DNA from: Oegoconia quadripuncta
Taxonomy: Eukaryota > Arthropoda > Insecta > Lepidoptera > Autostichidae
Length of the DNA: 64,000 bases
Direction: 5' to 3'
Assembly (NCBI GenBank): GCA_949316235.1
Contig: OX438755.1
Coordinates: 21,723,151-21,787,150 of the forward strand
Shown here: piece by piece, positions 48,101 through 53,620 of the stretch
Layout of the letters: every line of letters starts with the position of its first letter
Numbering within the stretch: position 1 is the stretch's first letter
Notes under the pieces: generated by a model
Database searches by the model: none
Seen by the model: only the letters and a program-made list of their open reading frames with translations
What the model was told of the DNA's origin: nothing
Program-made: the position numbers and the translations under genes

Positions 48101-50017
48101 GGATAAGCTTCTTTTCTTCTTCTTCTTTTCGTTCTTTCTTTTCTTCGTTCTTTTAGGGATAAGCTCGCCTTTTGTATATCTTACTCTTAAGTATCACTGT
48201 AATTGTTTTCTGTGTATAATGCAATAAAGTGTTATTATTATTATTATTATCACTCTGTACTTAGCATAAAAATTAAAATATTCCATAAAACATTATGATT
48301 ATTACCTACGTCATGCAAAAATTAATCAATAGCTATGTCAATAATTTAAACAATGTACACTCTAAATGTCAGATATAATTATACAATATTATTAGAATTC
48401 GAGATACTAAATACTATAAAACAATGTCACGGTTTGAACGGAGGTAGTTACATATATTACACACATATGAAGCAAGTTAAATAAAAGCTTGTAAAAACAG
48501 TCAAATGCAAGTGAACTCGAGCCGTTGGTACGACTGGTCACGCATAAGGTTTGCTGATACTTGTTTTAATTTAAAGGCTCTCGCTCGACTGACAAACGAA
48601 CCTCATCTCGCGTCATGGCGATCCTAGCCAACGCGGATAGGAGAAGAGAAGATATTTCAACGACTTAAATCTAAGGGATTGAGTCGGACTTCATTATTTT
48701 ACATCACTTCAAGGCTATTGACCATGATCTGATAATGATTTTATATGCTTCATGCTCAATAGCATGCTTGCTATTTAAGCTGTAGGTACCATCCGCAGTT
48801 TTCTTAAATAATAGTCTAAACAAGAGGTTTCTCAGAGAACAGCGGTTGGTATCGCTTTATTATTACCCTCGGACCGCGGTCTACCTGGAGAAGGTCATAT
48901 TTGTACCATAATTGTGTGTGAAATTATCACGAATCAAATTTCAATTTGCGGTTTTCTTCAAACAATTTCACGTACAGTCGCGGAGTGAAAAGGTTCGTCA
49001 GTTTTCAAATACTTTAATTTGACACTTAGCAAGCACATGTTACCTTTCTAAAATAAATAAAACACCACACTGTTGCATAGAAGCATTATGCTTAACTACT
49101 GGACGACAGTTAAGACTCAACTAGTGTTCCTTGACTATGAACAGTTGAGCTAAAATACGTCAAATAATGACGTGAGCTCGGAGAAGGTCGGTAAATAAAT
49201 AGATATGTCATAATGCGACACAAACGTCATGTTAGCGATGAATGTAAAATTTTGTCTACAAGCAATAGTCAACTTTAAGAATGACGAACCTTTTCATTCC
49301 GCGACTGTACATATTTCAGTTTGTCAGTTATAAAAGTTTGTCAAACCTTCAGCGCCCAAGTAATACTCTTGCACGTAACTGGTTTTACTTATCTATGTCT
49401 AATATACGATTCATTCTGATTGCTCGGTCTAAGTTTTTTTTTATGCGAAACGGGTTAGCACTTGACCTCAATCACACCTGATGTTAAGTGAAGATGAGGC
49501 CGAAGGTGGAAGCGTACTGGCTATCTTATCTCTGACAACCGGAACACAACAATGCTATTAACATCGCTGTTTGGCGATAGATTTAGATAAGATGGCGGTA
49601 GCTAGCCAGGCGGACATTTAAAATGCCCTACCACCAACCAAACCAAGTACTAAACATGTACTCCGCTGGGGATCGAACCCGCGACCTGCGATTCGTAAAC
49701 CCTATGTTGTTTACATTGAGCCACGGAGGCGGTTAAACCTCCACAGCTTTCATAGGCAATTACGCTACCACTAATCGTGTACAACGATCCTGTATAAATA
49801 ATTATGACGGTCGTCTGTACACAGCCCTATAAACAATCAACACAAATAAAATTATTCACTTGTACATTTTTCTTTCCCAAGAACAATAACAGTGTAATGG
49901 ACAAAGAGAGTAACTTGCAAATTTGTCTTTACAGAGGAAATGAAGCCGGTATTAGTACAAGAAAAAGAATCAAACAAACCGAACCAAGCGAAAGAGAACG
50001 AAGCAAACAACTCATGA
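18212..50017 (+). CDS. SLC17-family major facilitator transporter, 11 coding exons (499 aa)
   Basis: Exons: 18212-18272, 19450-19589, 26311-26490, 28502-28640, 29177-29397, 30833-30985, 31815-31947, 37049-37173, 39868-39990, 41864-42005, 49935-50017. All introns are GT-AG and phases agree; the sum is 1500 bases. SLC17 proteins are 12-helix carriers moving organic anions or phosphate with H+ or Na+ across plasma or organelle membranes. Seen here: a short polar N-terminus; FGIRHVQ before helix 1 with Arg45; a luminal loop with N-glycosylation sequon Asn62-Asp-Thr; [10 protein letters not shown] (68-77); [15 protein letters not shown] (81-95) in helix 2; the MFS loop AKRFGGK (98-104); helix 4 with Arg137, [12 protein letters not shown] and W158LPAHER; YSGGQIG (172-178); [13 protein letters not shown] (253-265); GLLSALPY-like [21 protein letters not shown] (458-465) and a hydrophilic C-terminus. 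The length is normal for the family. Motifs fit insect sialin-like or inorganic-phosphate-cotransporter-like members; the substrate is not known. Exon 1 is the least certain part. Confidence 0.85.
18273..19449 (+). other. Transporter intron 1, mostly unique sequence
   Basis: No repeat family from the rest of the window is recognised here; no additional frame has family resemblance. Confidence 0.5.
19450..19589 (+). CDS. Transporter exon 2 (helix 1, luminal loop)
   Basis: Acceptor TTGTCAG, donor GTGAGA. Encodes residues 21-67: [11 protein letters not shown], helix 1 with Arg45-Gly-Cys-Met-Ala followed by VAVLAMTDQ, and the NDT sequon at 62-64. The loop is short compared with vertebrate sialin. 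Confidence 0.88.
19643..20000 (-). mobile_element. CR1-like LINE fragment in intron 2
   Basis: The reversed tail 'aatcaaaatcaaaaatattt' is at left. Near 19985-19905 the - strand reads [20 protein letters not shown] then KEVWC and a stop, the same RT C-terminus as the 7.3 kb copy but from a distinct subfamily. It shares its 3' UTR with the tail at 57357-57465. Confidence 0.8.
20001..20660. other. Intron 2 stretch without recognised element
   Basis: AT-rich; nothing recognised. Confidence 0.4.
20668..21195. repeat. Long interrupted (GT)n tract, about 530 bases
   Basis: Pure and interrupted GT dinucleotides with recurring GCGTGTGTGTGCGTGTGCGT blocks (for example near 20760 and 20898), showing higher-order duplication. 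The 190-205-codon Cys/Val and Thr/His frames through it are artefacts of the dinucleotide repeat. Confidence 0.95.
21209..21284 (+). mobile_element. SINE-A 3' half fused to the (GT)n tract
   Basis: Starts GTTGGGGTTTCCGGATCAGT, exactly where other copies have 'aatgtgttggggtttccggg', and ends in 'ggtgtgattgaggt'. The 5' half is missing and the GT tract stands in its place. Confidence 0.8.
21523..21616 (-). mobile_element. SINE-D, truncated copy
   Basis: 'aaacatcgcactgaagggat' to 'accacgctgacccaatgcgg'; the tRNA-like head is absent. Confidence 0.7.
21660..21895 (+). mobile_element. LINE 3' UTR fragment
   Basis: Matches the 3' UTR of the LINE remnant at 45540-45755 ('tcgtaggtctgctgaaagaa', 'gcctgttgtgtcgtctctat'). 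Confidence 0.7.
22094..22148 (-). mobile_element. SINE-A tail fragment
   Basis: Only the last 55 bases of the family are present, ending at 'aaataaagatgag'. Confidence 0.65.
22186..22366 (-). mobile_element. SINE-B copy, internally shortened
   Basis: Head at right ('cgggattcgaacccgcaacc' near 22290); part of the middle is lost. Confidence 0.8.
22498..22692 (-). mobile_element. CR1-like LINE 3' tail fragment
   Basis: The reversed tail 'caaatcaaatcaaaaaaata' is at left, then the family block 'agaagaacgagcaagaaact'. It mirrors the 3' UTR of the + copy at 24185-24730. Confidence 0.8.
22754..23275 (+). pseudogene. LINE RT C-terminal fragment, 173 codons open
   Basis: Reads [20 protein letters not shown], then [38 protein letters not shown] and [20 protein letters not shown], a very common lepidopteran LINE C-terminus (Y-G-E-W, ML+WFGHV+RM, GRPR motifs). 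The RT core and endonuclease are missing, so it is not a functional gene despite the open frame. It lies in intron 2 on the sense strand. A deleted relative is at 42560. Confidence 0.85.
23290..23830. other. Intron 2 stretch without recognised element
   Basis: No frame or repeat recognised. Confidence 0.4.
23835..24180 (-). pseudogene. LINE C-terminal remnant (Cys-rich end)
   Basis: On the - strand it reads [28 protein letters not shown], then a frame change toward the 3' end with 'ttagcgagtggatgacaaaaac' (reversed). This is the zinc-knuckle-like C-terminus of an insect LINE; the (AAG)-rich end lies at the left. A shorter relative is at 59293-59430. Confidence 0.65.
24185..24730 (+). mobile_element. 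CR1-like LINE fragment, 3' end complete
   Basis: From 24228 open for 91 codons ([20 protein letters not shown], then [34 protein letters not shown]). The 3' UTR has 'gttcttctctggggaatctg' and ends in a TTGACTTGATATGACTTGAC tail. 5'-truncated; inactive. Confidence 0.85.
25030..25133 (+). mobile_element. SINE-A tail with long poly-A
   Basis: Begins at 'gaaagtacgcttccatcttc'; tail module and about 24 A. Confidence 0.75.
25134..25983. other. Intron 2 stretch with short diverged tandem phrases
   Basis: Three diverged copies of 'taaatgggcattgtcaattt' and neighbours lie at about 25205-25320. A 71-codon frame at 25763 has no recognisable family. No gene called. Confidence 0.35.
25984..26095 (-). 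mobile_element. SINE-C tail fragment
   Basis: 'acacagcgccatctagttcg' to 'tcgatatactacataagtag'; head missing. Confidence 0.7.
26311..26490 (+). CDS. Transporter exon 3 (helices 2-3, MFS signature loop)
   Basis: Acceptor TTTACAG, donor GTAAGT; exactly 60 codons (68-127), phase 0 at both ends. Contains [24 protein letters not shown] and AKRFGGK, the strongest family signature of the gene. Confidence 0.92.
27222..27551 (-). mobile_element. SINE-A copy in intron 3, near full length
   Basis: Poly-T remnant at left, head at right ending 'ccacggaggtggtt'. Confidence 0.85.
27560..27790 (+). pseudogene. LINE C-terminal remnant
   Basis: Reads [20 protein letters not shown] then CL, a C--C-x-ED--H-+-EC motif found after the RNase H region of insect LINEs. 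The sequence ends with 'gaacctcctcctttttgaag'. Sense to the transporter, adjacent to the SINE-A. Confidence 0.5.
27960..28150 (+). mobile_element. LINE 3' end with (GAA)n tail
   Basis: 'tttgccatcgactcgctaag' is the + strand form of the LINE end seen reversed at 23865 and 59300; it closes with about ten GAA units (28118-28148). Confidence 0.55.
28502..28640 (+). CDS. Transporter exon 4 (helix 4 region)
   Basis: Acceptor CTTCCAG, donor GTTACT (weak but GT). Residues 128-173 plus one base. Contains R137[15 protein letters not shown] and W158LPAHERTG. Many family members have Glu where Gln144 stands. Confidence 0.88.
29177..29397 (+). CDS. Transporter exon 5 (helices 5-6 and central loop)
   Basis: Acceptor TTCGCAG, donor GTAAAA. 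Residues 174-247. Contains [25 protein letters not shown] and a cytosolic loop ending [19 protein letters not shown]. Joins exon 4 to restore YSGGQIG. Confidence 0.9.
29398..30165. other. Intron 5 unique stretch
   Basis: No repeat or frame recognised. Confidence 0.4.
30178..30596 (-). mobile_element. GC-rich retroposed insert with 12-base target duplication
   Basis: TACTCAAGAGTA flanks it at 30166-30177 and 30597-30608. A T-run of about 16 at the left edge is the poly-A of a - strand copy. The body is strikingly GC-rich in an AT-rich intron and contains a hairpin ACACCCCCC...GGGGGGTGT (30488-30514). Probably the 3' UTR of a GC-rich LINE; no RT motif remains. The - strand frame 30374-30156 ends in poly-Lys from the A-tail and is not a gene. 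Confidence 0.8.
30833..30985 (+). CDS. Transporter exon 6 (helix 7 region)
   Basis: Acceptor TTACATAG, donor GTAAGA; 51 codons (248-298). Reads [18 protein letters not shown], then [20 protein letters not shown], matching the family's PW-A-I--S-PVWA and PTY motifs. Confidence 0.9.
31007..31150 (-). mobile_element. Divergent SINE-A-like element starting 21 bases after the exon 6 donor
   Basis: 'tttttttatgcataacgggt' then 'gaagcacaccattgcaacat'; same layout as SINE-A but much diverged, like the copy at 11740. Confidence 0.55.
31815..31947 (+). CDS. Transporter exon 7 (helix 8 region)
   Basis: Acceptor TTCCAG, donor GTAAGT; residues 299-342 plus one base. Reads [20 protein letters not shown] then [15 protein letters not shown], matching the family motif for helix 8 and the following loop (R-G-I-LS---RK-FN). 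Confidence 0.9.
31975..32110 (+). mobile_element. LINE C-terminus/3' tail remnant
   Basis: Reads [20 protein letters not shown], a phrase also seen at 32820 ([20 protein letters not shown]) and reversed at 33590, followed by 'catcaggtgagattgtagtc' and poly-A. Lies 28 bases after the exon 7 donor. Confidence 0.55.
32780..32965 (+). mobile_element. LINE C-terminus/3' tail remnant, second copy
   Basis: Ends [18 protein letters not shown] and a stop, then 'agattaaggtcaagagcgat' and about 20 A. Confidence 0.55.
33528..33750 (-). mobile_element. LINE C-terminus/3' tail remnant, reversed
   Basis: T-run at left, 'gatgtagtcgaagatgaagc', 'gtaaatgcctattcactctg' then 'gggagttccatgccttggct', the reverse of W-SLP/N-type RT C-terminal codons. 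Same family as 31975. Confidence 0.5.
33755..35400. other. Intron 7 stretch, unassigned
   Basis: Holds a CT-rich patch at 34090-34130, a B-box-like 'gggttcgatccccatgcagg' at 34241-34260, and a 94-codon frame from 34948 with [20 protein letters not shown] inside it. No gene is called. Confidence 0.35.
35405..35720. promoter_or_regulatory. CpG-rich patch inside intron 7
   Basis: Dense in CG dinucleotides (cgaagcggggacgcggggtg, gccgcgggcctcacgggcgg) and clearly GC-rich against AT-rich flanks. Open frames of about 100 codons run through it on both strands, as expected for GC-rich DNA. It could be an internal promoter, a first exon of another transcript, or a transposon. Confidence 0.3.
35995..36092 (+). 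mobile_element. SINE-A tail fragment
   Basis: 'agcacgcgtccaccttcatc', tail module 'cttaacatcaggcgtgattg', poly-A. Confidence 0.65.
37049..37173 (+). CDS. Transporter exon 8 (helices 9-10)
   Basis: Acceptor TTTTTCAG, donor GTTTGT; two bases complete Ser343, then residues 344-384, a hydrophobic stretch with GFCSAGFM at its end. Confidence 0.85.
37365..38132. mobile_element. Nonautonomous hAT-like element in intron 8
   Basis: Terminal inverted repeats TAGGGTTGCCATA (37365-37377) and TATGGCAACCCTA (38120-38132), each followed inward by a 'tacgggacgt'-type block. Flanking 8-base repeats ATTAGCTT (37357-37364) and ATTATCTT (38133-38140) differ at one position; 8-base duplications are the hAT signature. 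Inside lies a 121-codon - strand frame (37805-37440) of unknown nature. Confidence 0.7.
37440..37805 (-). CDS. Unrecognised 121-codon frame inside the hAT-like element
   Basis: Reads [20 protein letters not shown]... and includes [21 protein letters not shown] do not recognise the family. It might be a decayed transposase piece, but no BED finger, DDE or C-terminal dimerisation motif is visible. It could equally be chance. Confidence 0.2.
   Translation of the reverse strand: MSFINILPWSPHCMATLPVLPAPGSAVHSFLYYEIRKCFEALFTKLKFWATVLVKYYGTSGELLIRSLENLPNAHRELMDYGEILAGAERFIKSSDVRDEGGCRMLPTGARKVVCECACRY
38535..38640 (-). mobile_element. (GATA)n run and possible reversed LINE 3' end
   Basis: Six GATA units at 38540-38563 followed by 'agcatttatttgcatccatg'; resembles the left end of a reversed non-LTR tail (compare 57847). 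Confidence 0.35.
39020..39358 (+). pseudogene. LINE C-terminal remnant
   Basis: From 39041 open for 77 codons ([20 protein letters not shown] then [10 protein letters not shown]), after the stop continuing [20 protein letters not shown]. The pattern of a basic stretch, Y-L and a terminal K-L+T-+YDEIE resembles LINE C-termini. Family uncertain. Confidence 0.4.
39434..39590. repeat. Two tandem 78-base CA-rich units
   Basis: The phrase TACACACATTC occurs at 39441 and again at 39519, and the 78-base unit between is repeated almost exactly. The CACACA-rich frames on both strands are artefacts. Confidence 0.85.
39868..39990 (+). CDS. Transporter exon 9 (helix 11 region)
   Basis: Acceptor CCACCAG, donor GTGAGT; 41 codons (385-425). 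Reads [20 protein letters not shown], matching the family's N--D++P-+AG-L-G--N motif, then [15 protein letters not shown]. Confidence 0.9.
40047..40311 (+). mobile_element. SINE-C copy in intron 9, near full length
   Basis: Head ACCTGTTTGGTGTAGTGGTT at 40058, tail 'actagatggcgctgtgtata'. Confidence 0.85.
40509..40836 (-). mobile_element. SINE-A copy in intron 9
   Basis: Poly-T at left, head at right. About 12 bases ('ctgcttggc'-like) are missing near 40670, the same small deletion as in the copy at 50377, so the two may share a subfamily. Confidence 0.85.
41020..41400 (+). pseudogene. Frameshifted LINE C-terminal remnant
   Basis: Reads [40 protein letters not shown], then after a frameshift at about 41188 [20 protein letters not shown]. 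This is an insect LINE C-terminal pattern, broken by stop and frameshift. Confidence 0.7.
41864..42005 (+). CDS. Transporter exon 10 (helix 12)
   Basis: Acceptor CTCCACAG, donor GTATGA; residues 426-472 plus one base. Reads [20 protein letters not shown] then [14 protein letters not shown], the typical W-+-F helix 12 and QPW motif. Confidence 0.9.
42050..42366 (-). mobile_element. SINE-D copy, near full length, in intron 10
   Basis: 'aaacatcccactgcagggat' at left, head at right ('ccactgagtaaccaacgctc'). It begins 45 bases after the exon 10 donor. Confidence 0.75.
42560..42775 (-). pseudogene. Deleted relative of the LINE fragment at 22754
   Basis: On the - strand it reads [20 protein letters not shown] and later [12 protein letters not shown]; the stretch between the Y-ANV and RACMNN codons is deleted. 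Confidence 0.75.
42776..43200. other. Intron 10 stretch with unassigned moderately GC-rich DNA
   Basis: A 97-codon - strand frame (43038-42745) has Cys/His-spaced residues ([17 protein letters not shown]) but no family I can name. Likely part of a transposon. Confidence 0.3.
43727..44022 (-). mobile_element. 3' UTR fragment of the right-edge LINE family
   Basis: Nearly identical to 62095-62375; I see two base differences in about 285. It starts with a (TTTA)n run and is truncated at about 44022 ('gagggaatga'). Confidence 0.85.
44870..45220 (+). mobile_element. Probable LINE 3' UTR with (CTTT)n tail
   Basis: Ends 'gtggtaaataaactgttttc' and five CTTT units (45199-45218). The upstream part has short Cys-rich frames but no clear RT motif. 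Confidence 0.45.
45275..45785 (+). pseudogene. LINE C-terminus and 3' UTR
   Basis: Reads [20 protein letters not shown] then [16 protein letters not shown], the standard ARLWN-LP--I---S---F-+++K C-terminus of an insect RT. The 3' UTR ends in an (ATAA)n tail at 45765-45784. Shares its UTR with 21660-21895. Confidence 0.8.
45999..46285. mobile_element. Mariner-like nonautonomous element, copy 3 (3' truncated), intron 10
   Basis: Starts GGTCCTTACCTATGAAATTG at 46001 preceded by TTA. Collinear with 4255-4540; ends near 'agctcagaaattaaaaaaat' without a right terminus. Confidence 0.65.
46645..46745 (+). mobile_element. SINE-C tail fragment
   Basis: 'tatcaaccatctggtatcca' to 'taaggatatttattc'. Confidence 0.7.
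46778..46915 (-). mobile_element. LINE 3' end, reversed
   Basis: The - strand has 'tttgggggaggctgttctcc' and 'agcagtggacatctttcggc', the GEA+-QQW-type end of a lepidopteran LINE related to the insert at 10909. Confidence 0.6.
47640..48250 (+). mobile_element. LINE 3' end split by another LINE tail
   Basis: Left piece reads [15 protein letters not shown] and then UTR; right piece (about 48155-48250) ends 'tgcaataaagtgttattatt' with a (TTA)n tail. The piece at 47925-48110 interrupts it. Confidence 0.6.
47925..48110 (-). pseudogene. LINE C-terminus inserted in another LINE end
   Basis: Poly-T at left. On the - strand it reads [20 protein letters not shown] then [16 protein letters not shown] and a stop. 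Same family as 57175-57573. Confidence 0.75.
48975..49307. mobile_element. Mariner/Tc1-type nonautonomous element, 333 bases, intron 10
   Basis: The ends CAGTCGCGGAGTGAAAAGGT and ACCTTTTCATTCCGCGACTG are inverted repeats flanked by TA on both sides (48973-48974, 49308-49309), the Tc1/mariner signature. No transposase inside. Confidence 0.75.
49434..49737 (-). mobile_element. SINE-A copy, 200 bases before exon 11
   Basis: T-run at left, head at right; about 25 bases around the 'ccccaacacatttgggggac' block are deleted. Confidence 0.85.
49935..50017 (+). CDS. Transporter exon 11 (cytosolic C-terminus and stop)
   Basis: Acceptor CTTTACAG; two bases complete Glu473, then [20 protein letters not shown] to TGA at 50015. 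Charged, unstructured tail. It is separated from exon 10 by the largest intron (about 7.9 kb), but phase, character and the poly-A signal downstream support it. Confidence 0.8.
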
Positions 50018-50255
50018 AAACCGAAACAGCTCGAAACATTCGAAATAATAAAGTGCGGTGACGAAATATAAATAAGAGTGAGGACTGAATCAACATTCGA
50101 TCGTTATTGATGTCAGTGATTTGTTTGTGAGAGGGAACAAAAAATGGGCGGCATCAAAGAGGACGCGTAGTGTGCACGAATATTAGAGAAGCCTTTGTAA
50201 ATACATGTCTTAAAGGTTGATGTTGAAATAAAATATTGTGATATATTTATAGTCA
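50018..50255 (+). promoter_or_regulatory. Transporter 3' UTR with polyadenylation signal
   Basis: AATAAA at 50227-50232, followed by a GT-rich stretch (CTTGTGTTTTTGGGTTTT) at about 50254. Cleavage is expected near 50245-50255. A SINE-A lies just beyond, outside the transcript. Confidence 0.65.
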
Positions 50256-50376
50256 CTTGTGTTTTTGGGTTTTTAACGAGCTTGTCCATGTTTTTTACCC
50301 TGCGTGATGGAAAGGAAGAGTAATGTGATTATCAATGAAGTTAAGAGGGTTCATTGCGTCCCGTGGCACCTTCATT

Positions 50377-50700
50377 TTATTTTTTTCAAGCCCGACGGGT
50401 TCGTACTTATCCTCAATCACACCTGATGTTAAGTGAAGATGAGGTCGAAGGTGGAAGCATACTGACCCGGAAACCCCAACACATTTGGGGGACTGGCTAT
50501 CTTATCTCTGACAACCGGAATACAACAATGCTATTAACATTGGCGGCAGATTTAGATAAGATGGTGGTAGCTAGCCAGGCGGACATCTAAAATGCCCTAC
50601 CACCAACCAGTACTTAAGCATGTACCCCGCTGAGGATCGAACCCGCTACCGTCGCATCGTAAATCCAATGTTGTTTACATTGAGCCACGGAGGCGGTTGA
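50377..50700 (-). mobile_element. SINE-A copy just beyond the transporter poly-A site
   Basis: Poly-T remnant at left, head at right ('gagccacggaggcggttg'). Confidence 0.85.
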
Positions 50701-50727
50701 AACCTTCATTAGATAAATTAAAGATTT

Positions 50728-50845
50728 TTTTTTAAATACAGACTAAATCAAACAACTAAGTAATACCTAAATAGCTTTGATGGGGTTTTTTTTCCAGAAT
50801 ATTTATATAAAATTGACTTATAAGCATCTCGAGTGCATGTCATAG
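50728..50845. repeat. Dispersed repeat, copy 2
   Basis: Partner of 11590-11720. Confidence 0.5.
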
Positions 50846-51555
50846 ATTTTTTTGAACTATTATGTATTTAAAAAGATATCTTAATTTATCCAATGCGCTA
50901 CTAGACGGACTAAACCCTCGTAACAGAAATCAAGATTTCTGGATAACTTTTTTTCTTTTCAGTTTTTTTACTCGTCAGGTTATTTTGATTTTTTAAATTC
51001 TTTTTTCCAACTACGCTGTAATTTCCCCGCAACATTACAAAATGGCGATTTAAAAATTATTCTTCACTGCCCTGAGTGCAATAAAATTGATGAACATCCA
51101 GGACTACAAACTTATTTCTTTTTAATTTCAATTACCTAGTCTACCAACGGAGCCGTCCAAAAAGTTTGATTAGAAAACTTGAAACATTCGTAAGACATTC
51201 AAATTAAGAACAATCGTGGTTGCTCGTCGCGATTGCGATGGGCTCGTTCTAAATTTGAATTAAAAAAACATTGGAAAAGATGCACAACTATGGCGGATTT
51301 CGTGCAGTGAAAGTCGTAACAATGAAAATTGCATTTTATACAATAATACTTCATCGCTGTCGGTGGAAAAAAATCAGATTATTGAAAACGCATTACGTCG
51401 TTTATGATTGCATTTGTATCTTTAGAGAATGCTATTGATTATGTATTATTCAAAAATAAAATAATAAAAGAAAAAAATATAAAAAATTAACATTTTCGAA
51501 AGACTATTATAATATCGAATAACATCAGAACTGTGTTAAAGCTAAATATCTTCGA
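50846..51555. other. Intergenic AT-rich stretch
   Basis: No gene or repeat family recognised. Confidence 0.4.
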
Positions 51556-52270
51556 AACAGCTCAACCGACTTTCATCAAATATGAATAAGAACCTGTCCC
51601 CTCGTTCAGTCTTCCATATAAACGGCTAAACCGACTTTCATCAAACATGAATAAGAACCTGTCCCCTCGTTCAGTCCTTCATATAAACGGCTCAACCGAC
51701 TTTCATCAAACATGGATAAGAACCTGTCCCCTCGTTCAGTCCTTCATATAAACGGCTCAACCGACTTTCATCAAACATGGATAAGAACCTGTCCCCTCGT
51801 TCAGTCCTTCATATAAACGGCTCAACCGACTTTCATCAAACATGGATAAGAACCTGTCCCCTCGTTCAGTCCTTCATATAAACGGCTAAACCGACTTTCA
51901 TCAAACATGGATAAGAACCTGTCCCCTCGTTCAGTCTTCCATATAAACGGCTAAACCGACTTTGATCAAACATGGATAAGAACCTGTCCGCTCGTTCAGT
52001 CCTTCATATAAACGGCTAAACAGACTTTGATCAAACATGGATAAGAACCTGTCCCCTCGTTCAGTCCTTCATATAAACGGCTAAACAGACTTTGATCAAA
52101 CATGGATAAGAGCCTGTCTTCTCGTTCAGTCCTTCATATAAACGGCTAAACAGACTTTCATCAAACATGGATAAGAACCTGTCCCCTCGTTCAGTCCTTC
52201 ATATAAACGGCTAAACCGACTTTGATCAAACATGAATAAAAACATGTCCCCTCGTTCAGTCTTTCATATA
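51556..52270. repeat. Minisatellite: 11 tandem copies of a 65-base unit
   Basis: The unit begins AACGGCTAAACCGACTTTCA, and unit starts fall exactly every 65 bases from 51621 to 52206, with a more diverged first copy at 51556. Differences between units are mostly C/A and C/G changes at a few shared sites (ggctAaa/ggctCaa, ttCatc/ttGatc). The flanks are typical of transposon ends ('cggaccacgcattactgaaa'). Confidence 0.95.
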
Positions 52271-52369
52271 AAAAAACCGCACACAAATCGGACCACGCAT
52301 TACTGAAATACGTCCAGATAAAGACTGGACACACACACGCGCACAACGTCGTCTAAAACACAACACTCG

Positions 52370-52445
52370 TCGTTTTTGGTCCGGGATCAAACATTGATCC
52401 CCATCGGGATCCGAACCTGCAACTGATGCTTTTACACGAGCGCTG
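52370..52445 (-). mobile_element. Possible tRNA-like SINE head fragment
   Basis: The reverse strand has GGTTCGGATCCCGATGGGG. No other part of a known SINE family is attached. Confidence 0.3.
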
Positions 52446-52779
52446 TGTGAAGCTAAATAATCGCTTTGAAAGCATTCATATGTACGGTTGGCTGGGCCCG
52501 TCCGTCGTGGCGTTCAATCCATCTATGCGTACGTCAAATAGTTAGCGGTAGGTTAACTGCAATGTTTCAAACAGCTCTGTAGACTGGAATACGTTGTGAA
52601 CGAAACTTCGCTTGTGCAACTGCTAAGTAATGCAGTTTGCCAATCTACAACATGTTAAGTTATTTCAATACTATTATACTATTTTATTTTCCCTCACTTC
52701 TAGAGAAATTAAAACTTTAACATCTAAATGGCTCCAAGGTCGCACATAATAATATGAGGAAAAGATAAACATTATTACC

Positions 52780-53035
52780 CTCCACCTCCCATGGCCATAC
52801 CACCTCAGGGTATAATGGCCGAATCACGGGGGATGCACGACCTACTGCTCGAGGCTCTGTTCAGTCGTGCACTTCTTGATCCCCCTACACTTTATTTAAA
52901 GATCTGCCCCTTCTACATTTCGGTTCTCCCCCTTCTGGGGCCCGACGTCACAGCACGGCTTGCACTCCGGGCAGCTGATATGTTACTTAAAACCCGTCAT
53001 TCTATTGCATCCGTGCATTATAGAGCCTGAAGTTG
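52780..53035 (+). other. Unrecognised 79-codon frame
   Basis: From 52791 reads MAIPPQGIMAESRGMHDLLL then ADMLLKTRHSIASVHYRA. The local composition is less AT-rich than the flanks. No family recognised; probably a transposon remnant rather than a gene. Confidence 0.2.
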
Positions 53036-53095
53036 GCCTCGGAGTCCACCAGGTCAGAAAAGTACACCGGTCCCACTACAGAGCAAAAGATAAGT

Positions 53096-53300
53096 CATCA
53101 TCAGTTCATAAACATCCCACTGCAGGGATATAGACCTTCCCGTCATATTGAGGGAGTATGGGCCATAGTCCACCACGCTGACCCAATGCGGGTTGGGGAC
53201 ATCAGTTCATAGAATTTATTATTCAGGCATGCAGGTTTCCTCACGATGTTTTCCTTCACCGTTCAAGAGCAGTAGGATTAAGTAATTAATTAAATTTGAA
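53096..53300 (-). mobile_element. SINE-D, truncated copy
   Basis: 'aaacatcccactgcagggat' to 'ttcaccgttcaagagcagta'; head missing. Confidence 0.7.
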
Positions 53301-53567
53301 ATTAGGTAGAACTTTCCTTTTGCCGTATGTCATTACTTCCAAAATTCATTCCTTATTAGCGCAACTATCGAATGGTGTAATAATACAGTGTGTGTGTGTT
53401 TTTTTTTTTTTTTTTCAAAATGAACGGGTTCGATCCCTGACCAGGAATATTGATTTTTCAAAAATCCAATGATGCGGATTTAGCTTTAGTTTTCATCTAA
53501 ACCGGGTCATAGTTTAGGATTCGGCCATCCACGTCCACTTGAAAAATTCACCCTGTAGGTATATATT

Positions 53568-53620
53568 CACTTAACATCAAAATGTGATTCAGGTCAAGTG
53601 CTAACCCGTTAGGCATAAAG
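53568..53620 (+). mobile_element. SINE-A tail fragment
   Basis: 'tcacttaacatcaaaatgtg' to 'gttaggcata'. Confidence 0.5.

Noticed and set aside
51556..52270. 65-base tandem array as a CRISPR-like array
   Set aside because: Units are contiguous without unique spacers, in a eukaryotic genome; it is a minisatellite.
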